Part shown: positions 17,451 to 26,214 of the stretch, in pieces | Position numbering within the stretch: the stretch's first letter is position 1 | Layout of the letters: each line of letters begins with the position of its first letter | Assembly (NCBI GenBank): GCA_020723665.1 | Contig: DYIL01000006.1 | Span: forward strand, 52,060-116,059 | DNA: 64,000 bases | Reading direction: 5' to 3' | Source: Methyloversatilis universalis | GTDB lineage: Bacteria; Pseudomonadota; Gammaproteobacteria; Methylococcales; Methylococcaceae | Translations under genes and position numbers: made by a program | Notes under the pieces: model-generated | What the model saw: only the letters and a program-made list of their open reading frames with translations | What the model was told of the DNA's origin: nothing | Databases searched by the model: none

Positions 17451-18377
17451 TCAGGGCAAAGCTCGACGCCAGTAGGACCTATGCAGGCTGAGACACCGAT
17501 TGAGAAACAAGGGCAGCTTCCGGTGCAAAGCACTCCCCATCTCGAAGCCCAGCCATTTGAGCCCGGTGCGCAGCAGTGCGGACGGAATCAGCCACGGCGC
17601 GTTTTTCGCGAGATAGCGAAGTTCCGACACCACATAACGCCGACCTTCGCCGGCCGCTTTTCCGAAGGTTTGCTGTAGCCACGGTGTACGGGCGTGAAAC
17701 ACGCCGATGTCGAAGTAGCGCTTGAACTCGTCCGCGTAAGCATAATCGTGCGAATGGTGAACTTGGGCATCGGCGCGATAGGCGATCTTCCAGCCCGACA
17801 GCAGCATTTTCCCGGCGACGAAGGTGTCTTCGTTCATGACGGTGTTGGTGGGAAACCCGCCCACCTCGAGCAGAACGCTGCGCCGATAGGCGGCAAACGA
17901 GTTGGAAATGAAGGCCGTTTTGATACCCAACCGGCGGCGATCGTCCAGACTGCGCACCTGGCTCTTAGGCGGATAATTGAAAAGACGCGCGTGGGCGCCG
18001 ATCGGCCTGGCGTCTCGATGGGGGAGCTGGCGACCGTAGGCGGCTCCGACGCGCTCGTCCCTGAACGCCTCCAGAAGGCGCGCGATGGCAAAGGGATCAG
18101 CCAGCAAAGCATCCTGGGTCAGAAATACGATGATCTCGGCTTCGGGCATAAGGCCGATTCCGAACTGGCGGGTTCCGCCGTGGTTGAAATCGGCCTTGGC
18201 GATGACCTGCACCTCGAAACCGTGGGAAAGCGCCAGGGCGACCGTATCGTCGCTGGACGAAGAGTCGATGACCAGGAGGCGGTCGGGCTTTCGGGTCTGT
18301 CGATCGAACGCGGCGAGCCAGGATTGCCAGAGGCTTCCCGCGTTCAGGGTGGGAACGATGAGGCCGGTCTTGGTCAT
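17451..18377 (-). CDS. Family 2 glycosyltransferase (rhamnosyltransferase-like)
   Basis: GT-A fold glycosyltransferase of 308 residues. It opens MTKTGLIVPTLNAGSLWQ with the nucleotide-binding start, has VIDSSSSDDTVALA, and FLTQDALLADP where the DxD-like metal site is QDA. The C-terminal half with SFAAYRRSVLLEVGGFPTNT and HSHDYAYADEFKRYFDIGVF matches rhamnosyltransferases of exopolysaccharide clusters. The ATG at 18377 has GGAG upstream; further upstream frame extension runs into REP DNA and is not used. It is the last glycosyltransferase of the exopolysaccharide locus and is separated from the GT4 gene by REP units, so it may have its own transcript or depend on read-through. Confidence 0.85.
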   Translation of the reverse strand: MTKTGLIVPTLNAGSLWQSWLAAFDRQTRKPDRLLVIDSSSSDDTVALALSHGFEVQVIAKADFNHGGTRQFGIGLMPEAEIIVFLTQDALLADPFAIARLLEAFRDERVGAAYGRQLPHRDARPIGAHARLFNYPPKSQVRSLDDRRRLGIKTAFISNSFAAYRRSVLLEVGGFPTNTVMNEDTFVAGKMLLSGWKIAYRADAQVHHSHDYAYADEFKRYFDIGVFHARTPWLQQTFGKAAGEGRRYVVSELRYLAKNAPWLIPSALLRTGLKWLGFEMGSALHRKLPLFLNRCLSLHRSYWRRALP

Positions 18378-18423
18378 GGAAGAACTCCGATTGGTACGAA
18401 TGAATCTGGTTTTCTGCCGGAAC

Positions 18424-18574
18424 ATGCCGGATACGCGAAGCCTGTCCTGGACCCGGACGAAGCACTCAATCCGGCCTACAAAAATCGTCTGCTCACTCGT
18501 AGGCCGGAATAAGGCGTAAGCCGTTCCCGGCACCCGGCTAACAAGCCGGATACGCTTCGCTTAATCCGGCCTAC
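18424..18574. repeat. REP cluster, including the end of the GT4 gene
   Basis: 18499-18531 is a full REP (GTAGGCCGGAATAAGG then CGTAAGCCGTTCCCGGC). 18545-18574 is an inverted unit (GCCGGATACGCTTCGC, TTAATCCGGCCTAC), and a third, degenerate unit lies at 18427-18480. The outermost REP overlaps the stop codon of the neighbouring glycosyltransferase gene. Confidence 0.8.
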
Positions 18575-19772
18575 ATAGGGCGACTTCCTGAGACGCGGCG
18601 ACCGTGTCGGAACCCGTCAATACCTTCCAAACCCGATCGCCCAGCTCGACCGGATCGAGATGCGTCTCGACGTAACGCCGGGCGTTGCCCGACATTCTTT
18701 GCCAATCGGCCCGGTCCAGCGACTGCACTCGGCGCAGGACTTCACATGCCGAATCTTCGCTGCGGTCGAAAACGAAACCTGCGGCTATAGCCTCGACATG
18801 GTCCCAGGCCAAACCTTTGGCGACCACAACGGGGCGCCCCGCGGCCATGGCCTCGGCCACCACGTTGCCGAAGTTCTCGCGCATGCCGCCCGTTTCTTCG
18901 AGACCCGACGGAAGCACCAGATAGTGGCTTTCCGCCAGCAGCGCCGCGACTTCGGCCTGCCCCAGATAACCCCGATAATGGATGGCGCCACCGGCTTGCT
19001 CGACCAGTGCCTGGAACTCGCGGAAATACGCCCCGTCCACGCTGCGTCCGGCTACCACCAGACGGTCGGCCTCCCGCCGGGTCCTGAGCCAGGCACGGAT
19101 GAAGGCGTTGATGCCTTTTTCCTGCTGGATGTGACCGAGAAAACAGATCTGTGTGCCCTCCCCCTCCGGATAATCCGCGACCGTCACGGCACGGCTGTCG
19201 ATGCCGTTCGGAACGAGCAGGATACGGGCATTCTCGCCGAGCACGTTTCTTACCCCTTTCGCCTCGGTGTCGCTAGTGCAATGCACGGCGATCGCGCGCC
19301 GCAGGGTGGGAAACGTAAGCCATTCATAGAACAGCCATTTGTGCGGTTTCCGCCGCCGGATCAGGGCGACGTGCTCGGGCATCAAACCGCCGTGCACCGC
19401 TACCATGAAGCGGCGCCCGAGCAGCGCGCAGAAAACCGCCGCGAGCGTCGAGGGCCAGGTGGCGATGCCGTGGATATAGACGACCGGCGACCTCAGACAC
19501 AATCGAAACAGCTTGGAGATGGCCCCCAGCCCGAACCCCCAGCGCCTGAATCCGTATGAACGGTAAAGACTGACTTCGACGCCCTCGCCCAGCCGCACGT
19601 CTTCCGGCTTCAGCCGACGATCGATGGACTCGCTGGAGGCCACTAGCGAAATCTTGTGTCCCGACTCCGCCCATGCCTTGGTCAAAACCCCGGCCGTTAC
19701 CGGAACCCCGCCGTAACCCTTCGCAGGGGGTATATGTGTCGAAACGACACCTACGTCAACCGCTTTCCCCAT
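18561..19772 (-). CDS. Family 4 glycosyltransferase
   Basis: GT-B glycosyltransferase of 403 residues; retaining sugar transferase of exopolysaccharide repeat-unit synthesis, cytoplasmic face. The N-terminal domain begins VDVGVVSTHIPPAKGYGGVP with the acceptor-side Gly-rich loop; the C-terminal donor domain has FLGHIQQEKGINAFIRAW, and EETGGMRENFGNVVAEAMAA with the E-x7-E motif. GGGAG seven bases before the ATG supports the start. The final residues CRPD and the TAA are encoded by a REP palindrome (18561-18574), so the natural 3' end was replaced. The coding start lies only three bases from the preceding gene's stop. Confidence 0.9.
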   Translation of the reverse strand: MGKAVDVGVVSTHIPPAKGYGGVPVTAGVLTKAWAESGHKISLVASSESIDRRLKPEDVRLGEGVEVSLYRSYGFRRWGFGLGAISKLFRLCLRSPVVYIHGIATWPSTLAAVFCALLGRRFMVAVHGGLMPEHVALIRRRKPHKWLFYEWLTFPTLRRAIAVHCTSDTEAKGVRNVLGENARILLVPNGIDSRAVTVADYPEGEGTQICFLGHIQQEKGINAFIRAWLRTRREADRLVVAGRSVDGAYFREFQALVEQAGGAIHYRGYLGQAEVAALLAESHYLVLPSGLEETGGMRENFGNVVAEAMAAGRPVVVAKGLAWDHVEAIAAGFVFDRSEDSACEVLRRVQSLDRADWQRMSGNARRYVETHLDPVELGDRVWKVLTGSDTVAASQEVALCRPD

Positions 19773-19775
19773 GCT

Positions 19776-20630
19776 TCATCTCCCGTATGCGCAGAAGCCT
19801 CGCCAGATGCCGATCAGATTGTTATACGAATAAACCAATCGTCTCCGATTGCCTAACATCGCGGCCACGGCCATTTTCAGCAAAGGCGCCACAAACATTT
19901 TTCTCACGATGAAATACAGCATCGACAAATCGTATTCGTTCGTGAATTTCCGGATATAGGCGCCGACCCCGGCGGAATATAAAAGCATTCTGTCGGAGCC
20001 GACTTTATAATTGTCTTTATCGGCGTGATATATCTTTATCCCGGGATAGTAAAATGCCTTATTTCCGGCGCGGAGCAGGCGGTACAAAAGCTCGAAGCCT
20101 TCCGCGCCAGGATATTTCGAGCCTATGCCGAAATCGTGATCCAGATAAAACTCGCTCCGATCCACTCTGGCCAAATGAAAAAAATGGGTAAATTCGACGC
20201 CCATCATGTAGTACTGCGAAAACCGCCTGGGATATTTCGAGTTTACGCCTATACCGAAATGGGTCTTCGAGAAATCATAAGAACCGGCCGACAGAATGGC
20301 GATATTCGGCTTATTCTTGAATTCCTCGACCACTTTTTCCAAAACGTCTTTTTCGTAAACGCAGTCATCGTCTGGAAACGCGATAATTTCCCCTCGAGCG
20401 AACCGAATTCCGTAATCTCTGGCCCTCGAGTTCCCCTTGAAATCCACTTTGATATGGTTTACCGAAAAATTCGTTCTGCACGATTCGATGACGGAATCTA
20501 TCTTTCCATCCTTATTCTGGTCGATGATGATCAGCTCGAAATCTCTATAGGTCTGATTCTGTAGAGAATCCAAAAAATACATCAGTTCGATATCCCTTCC
20601 CAGGGTCGCCAGGATAAGCGAACATTTCAT
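19776..20630 (-). CDS. Family 2 glycosyltransferase, AT-richer than neighbours
   Basis: A 284-residue GT2 enzyme: MKCSLILATLGRDIELMYFL, IIIDQNKD, and the DxD motif FPDDDCVYEKD near residue 93. The C-terminal part has YPGAEGFELLYRLLRAGNKA. GGAGG eight bases before the ATG sets the start. The codon usage is clearly AT-richer (many AAA, ATA, TAT codons) than the flanking genes, suggesting recent acquisition. Probable role: sugar addition to the exopolysaccharide repeat unit; donor unknown. Confidence 0.87.
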   Translation of the reverse strand: MKCSLILATLGRDIELMYFLDSLQNQTYRDFELIIIDQNKDGKIDSVIESCRTNFSVNHIKVDFKGNSRARDYGIRFARGEIIAFPDDDCVYEKDVLEKVVEEFKNKPNIAILSAGSYDFSKTHFGIGVNSKYPRRFSQYYMMGVEFTHFFHLARVDRSEFYLDHDFGIGSKYPGAEGFELLYRLLRAGNKAFYYPGIKIYHADKDNYKVGSDRMLLYSAGVGAYIRKFTNEYDLSMLYFIVRKMFVAPLLKMAVAAMLGNRRRLVYSYNNLIGIWRGFCAYGR

Positions 20631-20651
20631 AGTCGATACCTCCTCCTTTAT

Positions 20652-21491
20652 TCAAGGATTGCCTTCGAGCACGGTTTCACGTCCTTGAAGCGAGCCGGCC
20701 TCCGATTCGCACCCCGCTTTCGCCTGCAGGTATATCGTGGCCTCGTACCAAGTGAACATCAGCGCGAATTCGAAGCCTGCGGCGCCATCCAGAAACCCAC
20801 GCCGCACCACGAAGTGATAGAGAAATCTGGCGAATATCCGAAACGCCGAGCGGCCCAGCCAAACACTCAAGCGGCCGCGGGTCGTCATGACGGCGCCCTC
20901 GGTAGGCCGCGGGCGCACCTCCAGCGCCGCTTTTCCGATGTGCTTGTGCATCCATTCGATGATTTCGCCGTGATAGAAATAATGGTCGTATGGAATGGGC
21001 GAATACGAGATTCGGCAGGTATCGATCACGGCTTCGCCGTGGCCGGTATGGTTGGTAACGAATCTCGCGGTATTCCTGCGCACCAATCTCGGATGGTAAA
21101 TCGGGTAGCCCGGTGCGTAATTCAGGCGTTTCCCGCGCAGATAAAGTATCGACGGCACCATGACCACATCGACCGAATCCGAGCTTGCGATCTGCGATTC
21201 GAACCAGTTATAGAATTTCGCCGGATAAATCTCGTCCGCGTCGATGAACAACACCCAGCGGCTCTTGATATTGCAGTGCCGAAGCGCGAAATTGCGTTGC
21301 TCGGCAAAACCCGGCCAAGGGTTTTCGAAAACTGTGCAGCCGCGCTGTTTCGCGATCTGGACCGTCCGGTCGATACTTCCGGAATCCACGACGACGACAG
21401 GGTATCGATCGGGTATCGCGTCTAGGCAACGGGGAAGATTGTGTTCCTCGTTCTTGGTCAAAATAACTACGGTCAGCCTACAATCGCTCAT
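20652..21491 (-). CDS. Family 2 glycosyltransferase (WaaE/KdtX-like)
   Basis: A 279-residue GT2 protein opening MSDCRLTVVILTKNEEHNLP, with VVDSGSIDRTVQIAK and FIDADEIYPAKFYNWF carrying the DAD metal site. The later HGEIIEWMHKHIGKAALEV segment is typical of WaaE-like enzymes that add heptose, glucose or Kdo-linked sugars. The start at 21491 is preceded by GGGAGACAGGAT; the frame extends 29 codons further upstream into the methyltransferase end without homology. It lies 22 bases from the methyltransferase gene and 21 from the next GT2, so the genes form one operon. Confidence 0.88.
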   Translation of the reverse strand: MSDCRLTVVILTKNEEHNLPRCLDAIPDRYPVVVVDSGSIDRTVQIAKQRGCTVFENPWPGFAEQRNFALRHCNIKSRWVLFIDADEIYPAKFYNWFESQIASSDSVDVVMVPSILYLRGKRLNYAPGYPIYHPRLVRRNTARFVTNHTGHGEAVIDTCRISYSPIPYDHYFYHGEIIEWMHKHIGKAALEVRPRPTEGAVMTTRGRLSVWLGRSAFRIFARFLYHFVVRRGFLDGAAGFEFALMFTWYEATIYLQAKAGCESEAGSLQGRETVLEGNP

Positions 21492-21513
21492 ATCCTGTCT
21501 CCCGTCGACCAGG

Positions 21514-22509
21514 CTATGCTTTGACGGCATACACGTTGATATACGTACCCATTTCCATCGAATCGACAATGCGGGCAAACGGTTCTTGCAGGTTTATCAC
21601 CAGAAATTCCAAGAAGGACGACAGCAGTTCCCCGCCATTTATCCGCTTGGCCAGCGCGTTCGGTTGAATTCGGGTGGTGTGCTCCGTCCTCATTACCTTG
21701 AATCCGCTTTTTTCCAGCAGTATTCTCAAGCCTTTTTCGGTGAAGTAATTGACGTGTTCAGGTACCCATAAACAGGCGTTATCCCGAGTACCGAGCAACT
21801 TCACCGCAAACGATTCGAAATTGGGCACGGCGCAAGCCAAAACCCCGCCCGGCGCCAACAACCCGAATACCTTTCTTACCGCCCGCTCCGGTTCCGACAG
21901 GTGCTCCAGCACCTGCGACATCACGACCACGCCAAAAGGTTCCGAATCCTGGAACGAATCGAACATGACGGGTATCGGCTCATCTCCGTTGATTTCCTTG
22001 AAAACGGCATTTTCGTATTTGCCGGGGTTTATGCTGACGGTCCGATACCCTTCTTGCCTCAACGCTTGTGTGTAGAGCCCGAAACCCGAACCGATATCCA
22101 AAGCCCTCTTGTTTCCGGACCTGTTGTACCGGTTGGCGTCGCGGGCCATGCGCGCGGCGTCCACCGTAATATTCGGGAACTTCGTTTCACGCGCGAGCAC
22201 ATCGGCAGCCGTGACCGGCGCGGTAAGCGCTTGTCCCGAGCACTGATAGATCGCCTTCAGCCAGTCCGGGTGTGGCGGCCGGTTCAGAAAGCCCGTGCCG
22301 CAATCGCAGCAGCGCCAGATATGGAAAGCCTCGACGCTGCTGTTCAACGTGTACTGGTACCGTTTCGTGCGCCAGAAGCGGAGATTCCCGCCGCCGCAAG
22401 CCACGCATTCGTTCAGAAACTCGCCGTAGACGGCGGAACCCGTCGATGCCGGCACCGTATCGCTGTCGTCCCAGGCGATATCGGCGAAAAAGTACAGTGG
22501 CACAGGCAT
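21514..22509 (-). CDS. Class I SAM methyltransferase with N-terminal Cys motifs
   Basis: A 331-residue protein. Residues about 35-70 carry two CxxC pairs (ECVACGGGN and WRCCDCGTGF), a zinc-ribbon-like module found in sugar methyltransferases of polysaccharide clusters. The SAM-binding Rossmann domain follows with RALDIGSGFGLYTQAL (motif I), VVVMSQVLEHLSEPE and LLAPGGVLACAVPN. It probably methylates a nucleotide sugar or the nascent polysaccharide. GGAGTCAGGTAA just before the ATG supports the start. Confidence 0.85.
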   Translation of the reverse strand: MPVPLYFFADIAWDDSDTVPASTGSAVYGEFLNECVACGGGNLRFWRTKRYQYTLNSSVEAFHIWRCCDCGTGFLNRPPHPDWLKAIYQCSGQALTAPVTAADVLARETKFPNITVDAARMARDANRYNRSGNKRALDIGSGFGLYTQALRQEGYRTVSINPGKYENAVFKEINGDEPIPVMFDSFQDSEPFGVVVMSQVLEHLSEPERAVRKVFGLLAPGGVLACAVPNFESFAVKLLGTRDNACLWVPEHVNYFTEKGLRILLEKSGFKVMRTEHTTRIQPNALAKRINGGELLSSFLEFLVINLQEPFARIVDSMEMGTYINVYAVKA

Positions 22510-22669
22510 TTACCTGACTCCTTTTGAATAGGTTGAAATCATTCTCGAAATGCGACTCTTGCGGATGGGGATCATCGTTCCGTTCAACAGCTTGTACCGC
22601 GTAGAATGGGCAAAGGCCGACAGACCGCGCCCATCATCTCCGGGTTCCACGAGGCTCTCCCCCTTCACT
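22510..22669. other. Spacer with repeat-like sequence
   Basis: About 160 bases between the methyltransferase and flippase genes. The part next to the flippase, CCTCTCCCAAAGGCAAAGGG, belongs to a purine/pyrimidine palindromic repeat that also encodes the last residues of the flippase. Confidence 0.5.
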
Positions 22670-24013
22670 CTAGCCCTCTCCCAAAGGCAAAGGGGATTTT
22701 CGTACTACGCACGTCTCCTCCCTCCGAACCGTACCGATCTTCCGCCAGGGCCTCGCCAACATCGCCATGACCAGCGCCTCGACTCCGAAATAAACCGGCG
22801 CTGCCAAGGCCGCGCCGATCAGGCCGTATGCCTGGATCATCAAGGGTATGGCGACGGCGGCGGTTATGGCCCCGAGCAGGCGCCCGGCCAGGACGGGACG
22901 GGTCCGCTTCGCTGCCAGCAGCGGCTGCGCCGCCGCCACGCCCAAGGCCTGCAGCGCGCAGCCTGTCCCGATGATGGGCATGAGGACGGCCGCCGAATGA
23001 TAGGTTTCCGCCAGCAGCAAGGCGGCCACCCAATCCTTCAGCACGAACAAGGCCGCGACACCCCCTATCCCCATGGTGGCCACAAAGCCCAGCCAAATCC
23101 AATAGATCTTGAACGCCCGCTCTTTTTTGCCCGCCGAGACGTGTTGGAAATAAACCGGCTGGAAGATGCGCAACAGCACGATGGCGCTACGGTTGAACGC
23201 CTCGTTGGTCAGCGTGTAGGCGGCGGCGTAAACGCCCACGTCCGCCGCGCTCATGAGATAGCCGACGATATACCGGTCGCCCAGCCCGCTGAACCAGGAC
23301 AGCAGTTCCATCGGAATCAGCGGCAGCGCATAAACCCTGAGATCCCGTTCAAGCTTCTGAAGCGTTACCGCACTAGGCCGTATCTTTCTGCTCCGCTTCG
23401 ATTCATGAACGAACGACCAGACCGTATTCGCGGCGACGCTGGCCAAGACGTATCCCAGCAGCACCCAGGCGGCGTCCGCTCCCCACAGCCATACCAGCAG
23501 AATGGCGAACAGCGGTCGCAAAATGCTGTCGCTGGCCTGCCAAAGACTGGCATCGCGCTGCCGACGCTCGCCGATCAGCAACTGAAACCCCACTTCCCGG
23601 CGGACCGTGACAAAAAAAAGTAGGGCAGCGATTCCGAACAACCAGGGATCGAACCCGGTCATTCGACTGTACGCCGCCCCTCCAAACGCCAGGAACAACA
23701 TGGCAACAAAACCCGAACGCGCCGTCAGGCGGCGCACGCCCCGGTACAAGGCGGCCCGCTCTCCGATGTTCAGGCACTCGGGCAGCAAACGCATGCCCGC
23801 ACAAATGAACGGATAGGCGAAAATGCCCACGCCGAGCGCCACGATACCGGTCAGCAAGGCGACCTGCCCGTAAACCGCGGGTGAAACCAGCTCGGTAATG
23901 ATCCGGGTGCCCAGCAAAAGCACGAGGCCGGACCCCACCTGGCCGAACAATGCCCAGGAGGCGTCTCCGAAAATGCGCCGCCTACCCGCGGTCTTAACGG
24001 ATCGGTTCGCCAT
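22670..24013 (-). CDS. Polysaccharide flippase (Wzx/MATE-like, MOP superfamily)
   Basis: A 447-residue membrane protein with about 12-14 helices, predicted to flip lipid-linked repeat units across the inner membrane. It opens with a basic segment and FGDASWALFGQVGSGLVLLL, typical of polysaccharide-biosynthesis flippases, and has GDRYIVGYLMSAADVGVYAA in the middle. The ATG at 24013 lies within the end of the polymerase gene (20-base overlap). The C-terminal KSPLPLGEG is the translation of a common dispersed repeat, so the original C-terminus has been replaced or extended. Confidence 0.83.
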   Translation of the reverse strand: MANRSVKTAGRRRIFGDASWALFGQVGSGLVLLLGTRIITELVSPAVYGQVALLTGIVALGVGIFAYPFICAGMRLLPECLNIGERAALYRGVRRLTARSGFVAMLFLAFGGAAYSRMTGFDPWLFGIAALLFFVTVRREVGFQLLIGERRQRDASLWQASDSILRPLFAILLVWLWGADAAWVLLGYVLASVAANTVWSFVHESKRSRKIRPSAVTLQKLERDLRVYALPLIPMELLSWFSGLGDRYIVGYLMSAADVGVYAAAYTLTNEAFNRSAIVLLRIFQPVYFQHVSAGKKERAFKIYWIWLGFVATMGIGGVAALFVLKDWVAALLLAETYHSAAVLMPIIGTGCALQALGVAAAQPLLAAKRTRPVLAGRLLGAITAAVAIPLMIQAYGLIGAALAAPVYFGVEALVMAMLARPWRKIGTVRREETCVVRKSPLPLGEG

Positions 24014-25253
24014 AGCCGCGGTGGTAGCTCGCCGCTGTCGCTCGCGACGGCTGCAAATTCGCCTCACGCGCGGTACCCAATACCGCGCCCCACAGGAACA
24101 TCAACATCGCATTTTGCGGAAAATACTCCCAAAGATTGAACGGCAGCCCCGCCACGAAAATGAACGTCATCACCAAGCCTTTTCGGGGATGGGCGGACAT
24201 CCGGGCGGACATCCAAAGGAAGACCAGATAGGCGAGCAGGCCGATCAGGCCGTAGCCGTTGAGGAGAAATAGATACAGGCTGTCGGAATCGAACTGGCCG
24301 GGAAAATGCTCGGCGCCGAACAGGACGTTGATCGTGTTGGACCCGAGCCCGAGCCCCCAGCCGAAGAGAAGGTCCGGCAGATCATTGATATTGTTGCTCA
24401 GCATCCGTTGCCAGAGCGCGATGCGGCCATCCTGTGTGGGATCGGCGTCGTCCCGGCCGCTCAGGAGCGGGCTCGAGGCCAGTATCAGCGCGCCGACCGC
24501 GAGCGCCGGGGCGGGCAGCATCAATGCCCAGCGGTCGCGGGGACGCACCACCGAATAGAACTGAAAGAAAAGCACCAGGAAAGAACTGAGCAAGGCCGTT
24601 CGGGACCCGCTCAGCAAGGCCAGAAAGGTGGTTACGTACATCCATTTCCGGACCTTCGGCGCTTCGGCCAGGGCGAAAAAAAGCGTGCAGGTCGACATCG
24701 CCGCCCCGAACAGATTGGGGCTGACGAAGGTGCCGAAGGGACGGCCGCCGCCCAGAAGCGACACACCGACCAAGGGCGGCGACCACAGCGCCTGGACAAT
24801 GGCCAATACGCCTTGCAGGACGATGTAATAACGGAGATAGGACGTGAATTTCAGAATAACCGTCTCAGCCGCGCCCAGCCGCGCCGTCATGTAGCCGATC
24901 AGCGCCAGCGGCAGGTATTCGAACACGCGAAGTCCCGACAGAGGCACCACCAGCGGCAAATCCAGAAACAGCGCGTAGGCAACCTCGAACAGCGCATAAC
25001 TCGCGACCACCGCGAGGAAGGCGAACATCGAACCGGTCGCCGCACCGTTCCAGAACCGCCGTTCCAGCGCCGCGTAAGCGACCACGACCACCAGCATCAC
25101 TTCGCGCAAGATGCGCAGACCGAAATCCTGCTCCCCGTAAACCTCCTTGACCCCGTTCCACGCCGACTCGACCTGAGGCAGCGAGGCCAGAGCCGACACG
25201 CTCACCAAGGCGATCAGAAGTACGGGCAGGTCTTTTTCGAGTCGGATTTTCAT
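23994..25253 (-). CDS. O-antigen/exopolysaccharide polymerase-ligase-like membrane protein (Wzy)
   Basis: A 419-residue protein with about 11 membrane helices and a periplasmic loop between helices near residues 250-330, the layout of O-antigen ligase/Wzy polymerases. Family-like segments are FGTFVSPNLFGAAMSTCTLFF and GSRTALLSSFL, and GWGLGLGSNTINVLFG in the loop. It would join lipid-linked repeat units in the periplasm. Wzy sequences are poorly conserved, so the name rests on topology and on position between wzc and wzx. Confidence 0.8.
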   Translation of the reverse strand: MKIRLEKDLPVLLIALVSVSALASLPQVESAWNGVKEVYGEQDFGLRILREVMLVVVVAYAALERRFWNGAATGSMFAFLAVVASYALFEVAYALFLDLPLVVPLSGLRVFEYLPLALIGYMTARLGAAETVILKFTSYLRYYIVLQGVLAIVQALWSPPLVGVSLLGGGRPFGTFVSPNLFGAAMSTCTLFFALAEAPKVRKWMYVTTFLALLSGSRTALLSSFLVLFFQFYSVVRPRDRWALMLPAPALAVGALILASSPLLSGRDDADPTQDGRIALWQRMLSNNINDLPDLLFGWGLGLGSNTINVLFGAEHFPGQFDSDSLYLFLLNGYGLIGLLAYLVFLWMSARMSAHPRKGLVMTFIFVAGLPFNLWEYFPQNAMLMFLWGAVLGTAREANLQPSRATAASYHRGYGEPIR

Positions 25254-25319
25254 CGGTTAAAACGTTTTTGGCAGTTGCGGTGCCAACCAACGCCCTCTCC
25301 ATATGGTGCCGCTGACGCG

Positions 25320-26160
25320 GCGACTAGTTGAATGCGGGTCTCGCCCCGCAGGCGAGATACTTTTCTTTGCGCGGCCAAAGAAAAGTGTCCAAAAGAAAGG
25401 CCGCCCGAATGGCGCCCTTAATCCTGCGCTTCTCGCCTCGAACCGGGGGCGACAGAAGGGCCATCCTTGGCCCTCTGTCGCCACGCGCGATCCATCGCGC
25501 GTCCCTTCGGGCTGGTCCGGCCCGAGGCTCCGATGCTCGGGGTCGCCATACGGGGGAAATACCGAAACCCTTTTTCTCGAACAACGCATTGCCTTGAAGT
25601 AGGCCGGAATAAGGCGACAGCCGCTCGCGGCAGGGGAGTGCCGGAAGCGCTCACGCTTATTCCGGCCTACATGCCGGTCGCGTTGTTTAAGCGACCAGAC
25701 ATATGAGTTTTTCTCCCGTTTGCCGCGCCGAGCACCGCGGCTTTCGGCCGGAATAGCCCGCAAGCGGTGCGGAAAGGATTCCGCGCGTCGCCAGAGGGGC
25801 ACCGACGCCCCCTCTGGCGACCCCGGTCGAAAGTGAAGAGCGCAGGATTCAAGCGGCAATCGGGCGCCTGCTGATTCGCACCATCCGTGGTGCGAACCCT
25901 GCGGGCGCGCTTCGCGCGTCCAAATCGGCTCCCGGCCGATTTGTCTTTTGGTTCTTTGTCTTTTGCCGAGCAAAAGACCGATTCGCCCGGAGCGATCATT
26001 CCGCCGGGAGCGGAATGGGACGAACGATGTTTGCCCGAAGGGCAACGTCCAGGACAGGACGTTGTCAATTGGGACAGCGGAACGCTGGCCCGAAGGGCGG
26101 AGTCCACGGACGGACTTCGCAGCGTAGCCCGCGTGCGGGGCGGCACCCCGCTTTAAAATA
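25320..26160. repeat. Large inverted repeat array around a REP pair
   Basis: The gap between wzc and wzy (25254-26214) has no gene. Its left arm (about 25340-25590, plus) and right arm (about 25700-25990, minus) are inverted copies of one structured repeat: AATCCTGCGCTTCTC, CGAACCGGGGGCGAC and CTCTGTCGCCACGCGCG on the left recur as AATCCTGCGCTCTTC, CGACCGGGGTCGCC and CTCTGGCGACGCGCGG on the right. A REP pair (25599-25670) is at the centre. The outer right part (25860-26060) matches the repeat at 4843-5060. The array lies inside the exopolysaccharide operon, 3' of wzc. Confidence 0.72.
25599..25670. repeat. REP pair (BIME-like)
   Basis: GTAGGCCGGAATAAGGCG on the left and its inverted counterpart CGCTTATTCCGGCCTAC on the right, separated by about 35 bases, give a cruciform-capable unit of 72 bases. 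Confidence 0.8.
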
Positions 26161-26214
26161 AACTCTCGCCGAAGGCGAACATCTCCTTCTTTGAACATGG
26201 CATCCAAAATCCTT

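Noticed and set aside
25599..25670. CRISPR-like array from repeated GTAGGCCGG units
   Set aside because: Units are inverted pairs, not direct repeats, with no regular unique spacers and no cas genes; they are REPs.
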